A DNA stretch of 50,466 nucleotides from Amnibacterium sp. (lineage in GTDB: Bacteria; Actinomycetota; Actinomycetes; Actinomycetales; Microbacteriaceae): assembly GCF_025463795.1 (NCBI RefSeq), contig NZ_JAODBE010000026.1:1-50466 (forward strand), read 5' to 3'. Of the stretch, positions 15,374-24,031 are shown one piece after another; within the stretch, counting starts at the first letter, position 1, and each line of letters begins with the position of its first letter. Made by a program: the position numbers and the translations under genes. The notes beneath the pieces are model-generated. The model made no database searches, was not told the DNA's origin, and worked only from the letters and a program-made list of their open reading frames with translations.

Positions 15374-16713
15374 CGGATCGCGCCCTTGCGGGGGCCGTCG
15401 TAGTCGGCGTTCAGCTTGCCCGGGTTGAGCAGACCGTGCGGATCCGTCGTCCGCGCGAGATCGAGCGTCCGCTCCACCTCGAAGTCCACGTTCCACTGGT
15501 GCGGGTTGTGCACGCCCACCCCGAGGTCGTTCAGGACCCCGATGCCGGCGTAGACCTGCTCCGCCGACTCGTAGCCTCCGGCGAGCATGCCGATCGGGAC
15601 GCCGTGCCCGGCCTCGATGTGGAGCAGGCCGTGCGGATAGACGGCCTCCACCTCGTCGAGCCGCTCGAAGAGCGCCTCCCCGGAGACCTCCACGTGGAAG
15701 GTCGGCTGATCGGTCGACTTCTGGTACCACTCGATCGGATGGTTGTAGCTGAGCATGCTGATCCGCATGCTCGCCTGCGGGCCCTCGCGAACGGCCTCGA
15801 CCCGGCCGCCCGCGGCCTCGATGATCCGTGTGGCCTCCGCGAGCATGTCCATGGAGAGGATGGCGCGCAGGCTCGTACGGCCGGCGGGCACCGCCTCGTC
15901 GGGTGGCAGCGCCGCGGAGATCTCGGGGTTGTCGGCGCTCACGAGCCGCGGCGGGGGCTGCATCCGGCCCACCGTCCGTACGACGGGCAGGGCGGAGGCG
16001 AGGTCGGGGAAGCTCGCGTAGAGCCCACGCCAGTCGCGCAGCGGCTCGAGGCGGACGGTGGCCCGGGCGATGATGCCGGCGGTTCCGTAGTTGTGCACGT
16101 ACGCCTGCGCCGCCCCGCCCTCGACGTGCACGAGTCCGGGGGAGCCGTCCGCATGGACGACGTCGAGGGCGACGACGAAGCCGCGGTCGTTCGAGCCGTG
16201 CTCGATCGTGCCGGTGCCGCCGGACCCGCCGGACAGGAACCCGCCGATCGTCGACTGCGCCGTGGACGGGTACATCCAGAGCGCCTGACCCGCGTTGCCC
16301 GCAGCCTGCTCGAGCACGACCATCTGCGCTCCGGCCTCGGCGGTGATGAAGCCGTCCCCGACCTCGACCACGGCGCGGGCGCGGGTCGTATCGAGCACGA
16401 GGCCGCCGGCCATCGGGATCGCCTGCCCGTAGTTGCCGGTGCCCTTGCCCCGCGGCGTGATCGGCACGCCGCGTCGCACGGCGGCCGCGACCGCCTGGCC
16501 GATCTGCTCGGCGCTCGTCGGGAACGCCACCACGTCGGCGAGGCCGAGCGGGAGCTGCTCGACGATGATCGGGGACATCCGGGAGCCGTCGGCGGATGCG
16601 CGAGCCCGCACCCGCTCCTCGAGGCTCACGTTGCGATCGCCGAGGAGCTCGCGGAGCTCGGCGGCCAGGTCCGTGACGGCGTCGGGCGAGGCGATCGCGA
16701 GGGGGAGCGACAT
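15370..16713 (-). CDS. FAD-linked oxidase, PCMH/VAO type (GlcD-like)
   Basis: A 447-residue flavoenzyme of the vanillyl-alcohol-oxidase/glycolate oxidase fold. The FAD-binding PCMH domain covers about residues 55-230, with PTSAEQIGQAVAAAVRRG, TPRGKGTGNYGQ and the pyrophosphate loop STIGGFLSGGSGGTG. A substrate domain follows, ending in the typical DPHGLLNPGKLN. Members oxidise hydroxy acids, amines or alcohols. It overlaps the creatininase-family gene and lies 18 bases after the SDR stop. The acceptor (O2 or another carrier) is not evident. Confidence 0.85.
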   Translation of the reverse strand: MSLPLAIASPDAVTDLAAELRELLGDRNVSLEERVRARASADGSRMSPIIVEQLPLGLADVVAFPTSAEQIGQAVAAAVRRGVPITPRGKGTGNYGQAIPMAGGLVLDTTRARAVVEVGDGFITAEAGAQMVVLEQAAGNAGQALWMYPSTAQSTIGGFLSGGSGGTGTIEHGSNDRGFVVALDVVHADGSPGLVHVEGGAAQAYVHNYGTAGIIARATVRLEPLRDWRGLYASFPDLASALPVVRTVGRMQPPPRLVSADNPEISAALPPDEAVPAGRTSLRAILSMDMLAEATRIIEAAGGRVEAVREGPQASMRISMLSYNHPIEWYQKSTDQPTFHVEVSGEALFERLDEVEAVYPHGLLHIEAGHGVPIGMLAGGYESAEQVYAGIGVLNDLGVGVHNPHQWNVDFEVERTLDLARTTDPHGLLNPGKLNADYDGPRKGAIR

Positions 16714-16731
16714 TCGGGTCCTTCCGATGGT

Positions 16732-17478
16732 TCAGTGGGTCATCATCCCGCCGGTGACGTTGAGCGCCTCACCGGTGAGGTACGAGGCCTCCTCCGAGGC
16801 CAGGAAGCAGGCGACGTTCGCGACGTCCTCGGGGCTGGCGAGCCGGCCGAGGGGCGAGCGCGCGGTCCACGCGGCGACGTCGGAGGGGGTGCGCGTCTCG
16901 GCGCCCATCTCGGTGAGCACGTAGCCGGGGCAGATCGCGTTCACGGTGATGCCGTGGCAGCCCCACTCGAGCGCGGCGGCGCGGGTGAGCGCCACGACGG
17001 CGGCCTTCGACGCGGCGTAGGCGGCCTCGTTCGCACCGCCGTCCTTCGCCGCCATCGAGGAGAGGTTGATGATCCGGCCGCCGACGCCGGCCGCGATCAT
17101 CGCTCGGGCGGTGGCCTGCATGGTGACGAGCATGGCGCGGGTGTTGATCGCGAACACGGCGTCCCACTCGTCGGGCGTGGTCTCGAGCAGCGGGCCCAGA
17201 CGCAGCACGCCGGCGGCGTTGACGAGCACGTCGACGCCGCCGAGCAGCGTGATCGCCGATCCGACCGCACGGGCCGCGCCCCCGCAGTCCGTGAGGTCGA
17301 CGGCGACGAAGGCGCCGCCGAGAGCGTCCGCGGTGGCCCGGCCCCGGTCCTCCAGCAGGTCGAGGACCACGATCCGAGCGCCTTCACCGGCGCAGCGCGT
17401 GGCGATGGCCGCGCCGATGCCGCGCGCACCGCCGGTGACCACGACGCGTGCGCCGTCGAGGCGTCGTGTCGTGGTCAC
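16732..17478 (-). CDS. short-chain dehydrogenase/reductase (SDR)
   Basis: A 248-residue classical SDR. The cofactor loop is TGGARGIG (residues 15-22), the structural motif NAAG is at 87-90, and the catalytic residues are Asn112, Ser140/141, Tyr154 and Lys158 in YAASK. Asp40 at the end of strand 2 (VVLD) favours NAD+ over NADPH. It would oxidise a secondary alcohol or reduce a ketone on the pathway of this operon. It follows the binding-protein gene by 20 bases. Confidence 0.9.
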   Translation of the reverse strand: MTTTRRLDGARVVVTGGARGIGAAIATRCAGEGARIVVLDLLEDRGRATADALGGAFVAVDLTDCGGAARAVGSAITLLGGVDVLVNAAGVLRLGPLLETTPDEWDAVFAINTRAMLVTMQATARAMIAAGVGGRIINLSSMAAKDGGANEAAYAASKAAVVALTRAAALEWGCHGITVNAICPGYVLTEMGAETRTPSDVAAWTARSPLGRLASPEDVANVACFLASEEASYLTGEALNVTGGMMTH

Positions 17479-17498
17479 CGGCGTGTCCTCACGAAGGA

Positions 17499-18692
17499 TC
17501 AGAACGTGACCGACTTGCTGAGGTACGCGTTCGTGTAGAGGTCGCTCGGCGTGATGCCCGACTTCGGGGCGGTGCCGCCCTTGGTGAAGATCGGGGTGTC
17601 GATGTCGATGACCTTCTGCACCCGGCTCGAGTCCATCTCACCGATGTAGCCGTCGGTGCCGTTCGACACGAGCTTCAGATCCTTGATCTGCTTCGCGGCG
17701 AAGTCCGCGACGCCCTGGTCGTAGACCCAGCCGTTGTTGTACTGCTGCACCAGGTTCACGATGAGCTGGTTCGCGGTCGAGGGGTTCTTGACGTAGTCCA
17801 CGTCGGCCTGCTGCAGCACCGGCACGAGCTTCTTCAGGCACGGGGCCAGCGTCTGCTCGTCACCGGCGCGGACGCTCATCGCCTCGGGGTAGATCGGGTA
17901 CCCGGTGTCGTAGACGAGCTGGAACTTGACCGGCTTCTTCCAGGCGCCGACCTCGTTCTGGTAGATGTACGGCTCCGCCGTGGCGAAGCCCTGCTGCGCA
18001 TCCTTGCCCTGCGCTGCGGCGAACTTCGCCGGGGTGCCGTCGTAGCTGCCGTCGAGCACGCTCGCCGGCAGGATCCCGGCGCCCTGCAGGTAGCTCATGT
18101 ACGCCGCGCCCTTGAAGTAGCGGATCACGCCGCCCTTCTTGGCGAGGGCCGCCCCGAGGCTCTTGATGTCGGTGACCGACGGGTAGGTCTTCGGGTCCCA
18201 CATGATCATCTGCGGGGAGATGTTCGTCTCGGCGAACACCGCCTTCGTGGGCAGCTTCACCGAGTTCTGCAGGGCCTCGTCGGTCGAGACGTAGCCGAGC
18301 GTGATGCTCTTGTCGGTGTACATCTGCTGCGTCACCGACTGGTAGCCGATCGCCGGGCCGCCGGAGCGGATCTGGATCTTCACGCCGGTCGACTTGCCGC
18401 CGACCACGAGGTCACCGGTCACGGTCTTCTTCGCGGCGTCCACGGTGGGGTTGGGCCCGACGAGCTCGTAGAGGTGACCGTGGTCCGCCTCCGGGTTCCA
18501 GTCGGTCTGGACGACGACCGTGGCGGGGCAGACGCCGGAGAGCTTCACGGCGCCGGCCGCTGCGGAGGCGCTCGCCGCCCCGCTGCTGCTGGTGCCGCCG
18601 CCGCCGCTGCCGCCGCTCGAGCAGGCGGCGAGGGTGACCGCCGCTGCCACGGCCAGTCCGGCTGCCGTGAGGCGCTTGGGGTTCGAACGCAT
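17499..18692 (-). CDS. ABC transporter substrate-binding lipoprotein, NMT1/SsuA type
   Basis: A 397-residue exported lipoprotein with a charged N-terminus, hydrophobic stretch and lipobox LAAC (Cys24), then a Gly/Ser-rich linker. The mature part has the bilobed fold of NitT/TauT-type binding proteins (VVQTDWNPEADHGHLYELVG near the start), the class that includes nitrate, sulfonate, thiamine-pyrimidine and hydantoin-like ligands. The start is set by AAGGAG 4 bases upstream. It partners with the permease and ATPase just upstream. Linked amidohydrolase and oxidase genes suggest the ligand is their substrate. Confidence 0.87.
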   Translation of the reverse strand: MRSNPKRLTAAGLAVAAAVTLAACSSGGSGGGGTSSSGAASASAAAGAVKLSGVCPATVVVQTDWNPEADHGHLYELVGPNPTVDAAKKTVTGDLVVGGKSTGVKIQIRSGGPAIGYQSVTQQMYTDKSITLGYVSTDEALQNSVKLPTKAVFAETNISPQMIMWDPKTYPSVTDIKSLGAALAKKGGVIRYFKGAAYMSYLQGAGILPASVLDGSYDGTPAKFAAAQGKDAQQGFATAEPYIYQNEVGAWKKPVKFQLVYDTGYPIYPEAMSVRAGDEQTLAPCLKKLVPVLQQADVDYVKNPSTANQLIVNLVQQYNNGWVYDQGVADFAAKQIKDLKLVSNGTDGYIGEMDSSRVQKVIDIDTPIFTKGGTAPKSGITPSDLYTNAYLSKSVTF

Positions 18693-18757
18693 GGATCTCC
18701 TTAGGTGGGGTGCGGGAGGGAGGTCGAGTGGCGCCGCGAGGTGCTGTGAGCGGCGGC

Positions 18758-19618
18758 TCAACCGAGGTCGAACCACTTGCCGACGGCGAGCCGTCCGAGC
18801 AGTCCGAAGACGAGGAACACCGCGATGCCGAAGAGCGACGCGATGAGGATGGACGCGAAGGCCTCGGGGCCCTGCGTGCGCGAGGCGAACACGGTGATCG
18901 CGGTGCCGAGGCCGGGGCTGCCCTGCCCCAGCAGCTGGTCGCCGACGATCGCGCCGATGACGGAGAGGCCGGCGGCGTTCCGCAGCCCGACGAAGATCGA
19001 CGGCATCGCGGCGGGGAACTGCAGCTTCACGAGCGTCGTGAGCCGCGAGGCGCCCTGCAGCTGGAACAGCTCCCGCTGCGCGCGGTCGGCCGCCTGCAGA
19101 CCGAACAGGGTGTTGGCGATCATCGGGAACAGCGAGATCAGCAGGGTGACGACCACCTTGCCGGCGAAGTTGTAGCCGAAGATCGTGCCGATCAGGGGGG
19201 CGACCGCGAGGATCGGCAGGCACTGCAGGATCACGGCGTACGGGAAGAACGACCGCTCGATCCAGCGGGCCTGCACCATCACGGTGGCGGCACCGATGCC
19301 GAGCACGACCGCGCAGGCGAGCCCCGTGAGGGCGACGAGGGCGGAGTTGAGCAGCGCGGGGTAGATCTGCACGACCGCCGCCGGCTCGGCCACCGCGGCG
19401 TAGAGCACCTCGTGCGGATAGGGCCAGAGGAAGCCGCGGCCCTGCAGCGCGAAGACTCCGGCGATCCCGTAGCCGAGCCCGACGAGGGCGACGAACACGA
19501 GCGCCGGCTGCCACCAGGTGCTTCCGGTGACGCGGAAGCGTCTGCCGCGGGCTCGCGCCGTGCCCTTCTCGCCGCTCGCCTCCGCCGCCGGATCGAGCAC
19601 CGTCACGTTGATCACCAT
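18758..19618 (-). CDS. ABC transporter permease, NitT/TauT (SsuC-like) type
   Basis: A 286-residue inner-membrane permease with about six membrane segments starting near residue 36. The cytoplasmic coupling (EAA-like) loop is ELFQLQGASRLTTLVKLQFPAAMPSIFVGLRNAAG, spanning residues near 180-215, typical of the BPD_transp_1 family. It starts at an ATG that shares one base with the ATPase stop (TGATG). An N-terminal charged segment of about 35 residues (GTARARGRRFRVTG) precedes the first helix. Confidence 0.88.
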   Translation of the reverse strand: MVINVTVLDPAAEASGEKGTARARGRRFRVTGSTWWQPALVFVALVGLGYGIAGVFALQGRGFLWPYPHEVLYAAVAEPAAVVQIYPALLNSALVALTGLACAVVLGIGAATVMVQARWIERSFFPYAVILQCLPILAVAPLIGTIFGYNFAGKVVVTLLISLFPMIANTLFGLQAADRAQRELFQLQGASRLTTLVKLQFPAAMPSIFVGLRNAAGLSVIGAIVGDQLLGQGSPGLGTAITVFASRTQGPEAFASILIASLFGIAVFLVFGLLGRLAVGKWFDLG

Positions 19619-20394
19619 CAGCGGTGCCCCTCGCGCAGCGCGTGCGAGACCTCGCCGACGAGGTCGGCGAACTCGGCGGAGTACCGGATGTCGGGGTCCC
19701 TCGGCATCGGGAACGGCACGTCGAACGCCTTCACGATCCGGCCGGGGCGGCCGGACATGACGACCACCTTCGTGGACAGGTAGACGGCCTCGGACACGGA
19801 GTGGGTGATGAACAGCCCGGCGAACTGCTGCTCCGTGAAGAGGCGCAGCAGCTCGTCGTTCAGCCGCTCCCTGGTGATCTCGTCGAGGGCCCCGAAGGGC
19901 TCGTCGAAGAGGAACAGCTCGGGGTCGAGGGTGAGCGAGCGCGCGAGGGACGTGCGCATCCGCATGCCGCCGGAGAGCTGCTTCGGCAGGTTCTTCTCGA
20001 AGCCGGTGAGCCCGACAAGCTCGATGGCCGCGGCGGCCTTCCTGCGGCGCTCGTCCGAGCTCTCGCCGTGCAGCTCGGCGAGCAGCTCGACGTTGCGCTG
20101 CACGGTGCGCCACGGCAGCAGCGTCGCGTCCTGGAACACGTAGCCGATGCGCTTCGTGCTGACCGAGGCGGTGCCGGCGGTCGCGGTCTCGAGGCCCGAC
20201 GCGATGCGCAGCAGGGTGCTCTTCCCGCAGCCGGACGGACCGACGACGGTCACGAACTCGCCGCGGCGGACGGTGAGGTCGACGCCCTCGAGGGCGACCG
20301 TGCCCGTGTCGAAGCGCATGGCGACGTCGGAGAAGTCGAGCAGGGTGGCGGCACCGACGCCGGCGGACGTCGGCGGGCTCGCGGTGAGGGTCAT
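19618..20394 (-). CDS. ABC transporter ATPase, NitT/TauT (SsuB-like) type
   Basis: A 258-residue nucleotide-binding subunit. Walker A is GPSGCGKST (residues 52-60), the Q-loop is FQDATLLPW, the signature is LSGGMRMR, Walker B is LFLFDEPFGALDE and the H-loop is FITHS. FQDATLLPWRTVQRNVE is characteristic of the nitrate/sulfonate/thiamine-precursor importers. The start overlaps the amidohydrolase stop by four bases and its own stop overlaps the permease ATG by one, so transport and metabolism are produced together. Confidence 0.92.
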   Translation of the reverse strand: MTLTASPPTSAGVGAATLLDFSDVAMRFDTGTVALEGVDLTVRRGEFVTVVGPSGCGKSTLLRIASGLETATAGTASVSTKRIGYVFQDATLLPWRTVQRNVELLAELHGESSDERRRKAAAAIELVGLTGFEKNLPKQLSGGMRMRTSLARSLTLDPELFLFDEPFGALDEITRERLNDELLRLFTEQQFAGLFITHSVSEAVYLSTKVVVMSGRPGRIVKAFDVPFPMPRDPDIRYSAEFADLVGEVSHALREGHR

Positions 20395-21650
20395 GCGGCT
20401 CCCGGGTCGGTGGCGGTGAGGACGACGTCGCGGACGGGTTCGGCGACCCGGCTGTCGAGGACGGATGCGGCGACGAGCCGGCCGGCGTGCAGCACGAAGC
20501 GGTCGGCGGAGGCGAAGGCGATCGCCTCCGTGGCCGTCTCGGCGCGCACGGCGAGGAGATCGGCGACCGCCCCGGTGCGCGGGCCCGCGGCCGGCAGGCC
20601 GAGCACGTCGCGGGCGCCGTCGCCGACGAGGTGCAACGCCTCCGCCGGGCTGAGATGTCCGGCCGCGACGAGCAGCATCGCCGTCTCGAGCGGGTCGCAG
20701 CGGCCCAGCGGGTTGAACGGGTCGCGCACGTTGTCCGCGCCGGCCGCGACGCGGACCCCCGCGTCGATCAGCGCCCGGAACGCGGTGAGCCCGCGCGGGG
20801 TCGCGACGGGCTGCTCCCATCCCTGCAGGTACAGGTTCGTGATCGGCAGGCCGATGATCCCGATGTCGGCGGCACGCACGGCGTCGACGAGCACGGCGAG
20901 CTCGTCCTCCGGCAGCATGCCGAGCCGCACGCAGTGCCCGGCGCTGCGGCCGACCGACCAGCCGCGCGCACGCTCGGCGAAGCGGGCGAGCGTGACGGGG
21001 CCGTCGAGCGACTCGTCCGCGTGCAGGTCGGCGCCGACGCCGAGGGCCTCGGCGAGGTCGAGCAGGTGATCGGTGCCCGCGATGGGGTCCGGCCAGAGGT
21101 GCGGCGCCCCGCCGACCAGGTCCGCACCGAGCGCGAAGGCGTCCTCGTGCACGTCGTCCGGGGTGTCCTCGGCGGGCAGCGTGACGATCTGCAGGTCGAC
21201 CAGCCCGGCGAACTCGCGCCGGACGGTCGCGAGAGCGCGGTAGCCGGCGAGCGCATCGGGGCCGGGGGAGAAGTTCACGTGCGTGCGCACGGCGGTCACG
21301 CCGTTGGCGAGCATCCGGCCGAGGGTGCGACGGGCCCGGTCGGCGATGTCGTGCTCGTCCGCCGTGATCGCGTAGGTGTGGAACGAGGCGATGGCGCTCG
21401 GCAGGTCGCCGAGGGGCGGGGCGATCTCGTCGAACGTGAGCGCCTTGTCGAGGTGCGCGTGCGGTTCGGCTGGGGCCGTGAGGAGCACGAAGCCGTCGAG
21501 GTCCAGCTCCAGTCCCGCGCCGTGCGCCGTGGTGCCGGGTGGTTCGACCGCGACGACGAGCGGTCCGTCGAGCCGCACGTCGGCCACCGTCCCGTCGGCC
21601 AGACGCGCGTTGCGCAGCGCAGCGACGGGCACCGGGAGGGCGGGGATCAT
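20391..21650 (-). CDS. cytosine deaminase-like metal-dependent amidohydrolase
   Basis: A 419-residue amidohydrolase similar in size and layout to CodA (about 426). Motifs are EPHAHLDKALT (metal ligands His64, His66), THVNFSPG, LHADESLDG, AGHCVRLG and the metal-binding Asp in AAGADNVRDPFNPLG; GADNVRDPF is typical of the cytosine deaminase group. It probably deaminates or hydrolyses a pyrimidine- or imidazole-like ring. It heads the 8-gene operon. The start at 21650 follows GGAGG by 10 bases; extending upstream adds residues with no family match. Creatinine deaminase activity is known for some cytosine deaminases, which makes the creatininase-family neighbour notable. Confidence 0.82.
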   Translation of the reverse strand: MIPALPVPVAALRNARLADGTVADVRLDGPLVVAVEPPGTTAHGAGLELDLDGFVLLTAPAEPHAHLDKALTFDEIAPPLGDLPSAIASFHTYAITADEHDIADRARRTLGRMLANGVTAVRTHVNFSPGPDALAGYRALATVRREFAGLVDLQIVTLPAEDTPDDVHEDAFALGADLVGGAPHLWPDPIAGTDHLLDLAEALGVGADLHADESLDGPVTLARFAERARGWSVGRSAGHCVRLGMLPEDELAVLVDAVRAADIGIIGLPITNLYLQGWEQPVATPRGLTAFRALIDAGVRVAAGADNVRDPFNPLGRCDPLETAMLLVAAGHLSPAEALHLVGDGARDVLGLPAAGPRTGAVADLLAVRAETATEAIAFASADRFVLHAGRLVAASVLDSRVAEPVRDVVLTATDPGAA

Positions 21651-21858
21651 GCCTGGTGCACCTCCGATGTGGCATCGACCGGGCCTGCAGGGATGCAGAG
21701 CCGTGACGGCGTCGTCGGGGCCGCGATGGATCGCCGATCCGAGCGGTGCCTTCACTGTACGGACGCCCGGTTTCGGTCATGTAACGCCCCCGTTTCGGGG
21801 GGCATCGGATGGGCGGCGGCGCCGTTGGCGACTCCGCCGCGCGGCTATCGTCGGGCCC
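21651..21858. promoter_or_regulatory. divergent promoter region of the amidohydrolase operon and the PDR reductase
   Basis: These 208 bases separate two divergent units. For the minus operon, TACAGT (21754-21759, read on the minus strand) is a plausible -10 box and leaves a leader of about 95 bases. For the plus gene, TATCGT (21846-21851) ends 7 bases before the ATG at 21859, consistent with leaderless transcription. A 6-bp hairpin CCCCCG-TTT-CGGGGG lies at 21787-21801. I looked for a TPP or purine riboswitch core in the leader and did not recognise one. Confidence 0.4.
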
Positions 21859-22809
21859 ATGACCGGCGAGATGCGGTTGGCCGTGCAGGCCGTGACGCGG
21901 GGTGCCGCCGGTGTCGCGCTGATCGATCTCGTCCGGCCCGACGGCGGCGCCATGCCGCGCTGGTCGCCCGGCGCCCACATCGACGTCGTGCTGCCCGGCG
22001 GTCTCGGCGAGCGCCAGTACTCGCTCTGCGGGGACCCGGCCGACGCCGGCAGGTGGCGGATCGGCGTGCTGCGGGAGGACGACGGCCGCGGCGGCTCGGT
22101 CTGGCTGCACGAGCGCGCCGCCGGTGACCCCGTCACGGTCCGCGGGCCCGCCAACCACTTCGCCTTCGAGCCCTTCCCCGGCCGCGAGTACCTGTTCGTC
22201 GCCGGCGGCATCGGGATCACGCCGATCGCCGCCATGATCCGCGCGGCGGAGGGGGCGGGCGTGCCGTGGCGCCTGGTCTACGCCGGCCGCTCCCGAGGCA
22301 CGATGGCGTTCCTCGACGAGTTGATCGGCCGGCACGGCGACCGCGTGCAAGTGTTCGCCTCGGACGAGGGCGTGCGGGCGGACGTCCCGGCCCTGCTGGC
22401 CGAGGCGCCGGACGCGGTCGTCTACTGCTGCGGCCCCGCGCGCCTGCTCGGGGCGGTCGAGGAGGCGTGCGCGGGGCGGCCGCCGGGCCGTCTCCACCTC
22501 GAGCGGTTCGAGGCGAAGATGCTCGGGGCTCCCGTCCTCGACGAGCCGTTCGAGGTGGAGCTGCTGCTGTCGGGCATCACGGTGACGGTCCCACCCGAGC
22601 GGTCGATCCTCGAGGTGGTCGAGGACGCCGGTGTGCTCGCGCTCTCGTCCTGCCGGGTCGGCACCTGCGGCACGTGCGAGACCCCGATCGTCGAGGGGGA
22701 GGTCGATCACCGGGACTCCGTGCTGAGCCCCGAGGAGCAGGACGACAACTTCGCGATGATGATCTGCGTCTCCCGCGCCGCCTGCCCGAGGATCACGATC
22801 GAGCTCTGA
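21859..22809 (+). CDS. PDR/VanB-type ferredoxin-NAD(P)H oxidoreductase
   Basis: A 316-residue reductase of the phthalate dioxygenase reductase class, with an FMN-binding barrel (GERQYSLCGDP near residues 53-63), an NAD-binding domain (VAGGIGITP near 115-123, YCCGP) and a C-terminal plant-type [2Fe-2S] domain with Cys ligands in SSCRVGTCGTC and a distal MICVS. It transfers electrons from NAD(P)H to a partner, normally a Rieske oxygenase. No oxygenase is encoded in the window, so its partner is unknown; a demethylase acting with the divergent operon is a reasonable guess. Confidence 0.9.
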   Translation: MTGEMRLAVQAVTRGAAGVALIDLVRPDGGAMPRWSPGAHIDVVLPGGLGERQYSLCGDPADAGRWRIGVLREDDGRGGSVWLHERAAGDPVTVRGPANHFAFEPFPGREYLFVAGGIGITPIAAMIRAAEGAGVPWRLVYAGRSRGTMAFLDELIGRHGDRVQVFASDEGVRADVPALLAEAPDAVVYCCGPARLLGAVEEACAGRPPGRLHLERFEAKMLGAPVLDEPFEVELLLSGITVTVPPERSILEVVEDAGVLALSSCRVGTCGTCETPIVEGEVDHRDSVLSPEEQDDNFAMMICVSRAACPRITIEL

Positions 22810-22832
22810 GGTGCGCGCGGATGCGCGCACCT
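22809..22832 (+). terminator. hairpin terminator after the PDR reductase
   Basis: A perfect 10-bp stem, AGGTGCGCGC and GCGCGCACCT around the loop GGAT, begins at the last base of the stop codon. It separates the reductase from the xdhC-like gene. Confidence 0.65.
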
Positions 22833-22890
22833 GATCGCCCGAGTCAAGAGCGCACGGTCCGCTCAGGCTCCGGGGAGCGAGGATGGGGCG

Positions 22891-23988
22891 GTGCTCGAGC
22901 TCACCGACCGCCTGCTGCCTCTGCTGCGCCGCGGCGAGCGGGTGGCGGTCGCGACCGCGATCGACGTGATCGGCAGCTCGCCGCAGGCGCTCGGCTCCTC
23001 GATGGTCGTGGCGCCGGACGGCACGGTGATCGGCAGCGTCTCCGGCGGCTGCGTGGAGGCCGCCGCCCTCGAGGGGTGCAGGCGGCTGCTCGACGGCGGA
23101 TCGCCGTCCGCGGAGCGGTTCGGGTTCGGCGACGCCGAGGCCGCGCTCGCCGGTCTCGCCTGCGGGGGCGAGCTCGACGTGCTGCTGCACATGCTCGACG
23201 GGGCATGCGTCGTCGCGGAGCTCGAGGCGTCCGCTGCGGGGGGCACCGCCCTGCTCGCCCTCGTGACGGCGGGACCCGTCGAGCTGATCGGGGCGATGGT
23301 CGCCGGGGGAGCAGGGGCCGGACTGCCCGGTGAGGCGGACGAGCACGCGCTGCGCGCCCTCGGACTCGACCTCGGGGCGGTGCGTCGTGCGGTCGTGGCC
23401 GCGAGTCGCACCGGCATGGTCGAGGTCGAGTGCGAGGGCGTGCTGCGGCTCTTCGTCGAGGTGGGCCGAGCGCAGCCGGTCTTCGCGATCGTGGGCGCGA
23501 CCGACCTCGGGCGCGAGCTCGCGGCGGCCGCGGCCGCGATCGGCTACCGGGTGGTCGTCTGCGATCCACGGCCGGTGTTCGGCACCGCCGCGCGCGTGCC
23601 GGCCGCCGAGTCGGTGACGGTCGACGCCCCGCACCGCTGGCTCGCCGGGCTTCCCCTCGACGAGCGCTGCGCGGTCGCGCTCCTCACCCACGACGAGGAC
23701 CTCGATCCCCTCGCCCTCGCCGTCGCCCTCGACGGCCCGGCGGGCTTCGTCGGGGCCCTCGGCTCGCGCAGCACCGCCGCGCGACGCACCGACCGGCTCC
23801 GCGCGCTCGGCGTGACGGAGGGGCGGATCGGGCGGCTCCGCAGCCCGATGGGACTCGACCTCGGCGGCAGCAGCGCCGCGGAGACCGCCCTGTCCATCCT
23901 CGCCGAGGTGCTGCTCGTGCGCACCCGTGCGACCGGCGCCCCGCTGGTCGATCGATCCGGGCCCATCCATGCGGCACGCATCCCGTGA
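22891..23988 (+). CDS. xdhC: XdhC/CoxI family molybdoenzyme maturation protein
   Basis: A 365-residue protein with the two usual parts: an N-terminal XdhC_CoxI domain (GSSPQALGSSMVV, GSVSGGCVEAA) and a C-terminal Rossmann-like domain (FAIVGATDLGREL, VVCDPRPVFG, LLTHDEDLD, GFVGALGSRSTAARR). Members bind molybdenum cofactor, protect it and support its sulfuration and insertion into xanthine dehydrogenases. The start is GTG with GAGGA upstream. The expected client is the molybdo-hydroxylase at 32181-35662, about 9 kb away. The terminator at 22809 makes it independent of the reductase. Confidence 0.87.
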   Translation: MLELTDRLLPLLRRGERVAVATAIDVIGSSPQALGSSMVVAPDGTVIGSVSGGCVEAAALEGCRRLLDGGSPSAERFGFGDAEAALAGLACGGELDVLLHMLDGACVVAELEASAAGGTALLALVTAGPVELIGAMVAGGAGAGLPGEADEHALRALGLDLGAVRRAVVAASRTGMVEVECEGVLRLFVEVGRAQPVFAIVGATDLGRELAAAAAAIGYRVVVCDPRPVFGTAARVPAAESVTVDAPHRWLAGLPLDERCAVALLTHDEDLDPLALAVALDGPAGFVGALGSRSTAARRTDRLRALGVTEGRIGRLRSPMGLDLGGSSAAETALSILAEVLLVRTRATGAPLVDRSGPIHAARIP

Positions 23989-24031
23989 GCGCGGTGGCCC
24001 GGCATCCCGCCCGGTGCGGTTGAGTGGAGTC

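Noticed and set aside
21651-21753. Riboswitch (TPP or purine) in the leader of the amidohydrolase operon
   Set aside because: The approximately 95-base leader lacks a recognisable conserved core of either class; only a weak secondary structure is seen.
21787-21801. Terminator hairpin CCCCCG-TTT-CGGGGG
   Set aside because: It lies between two divergent promoters where no transcript ends; a regulatory role is possible but unsupported.
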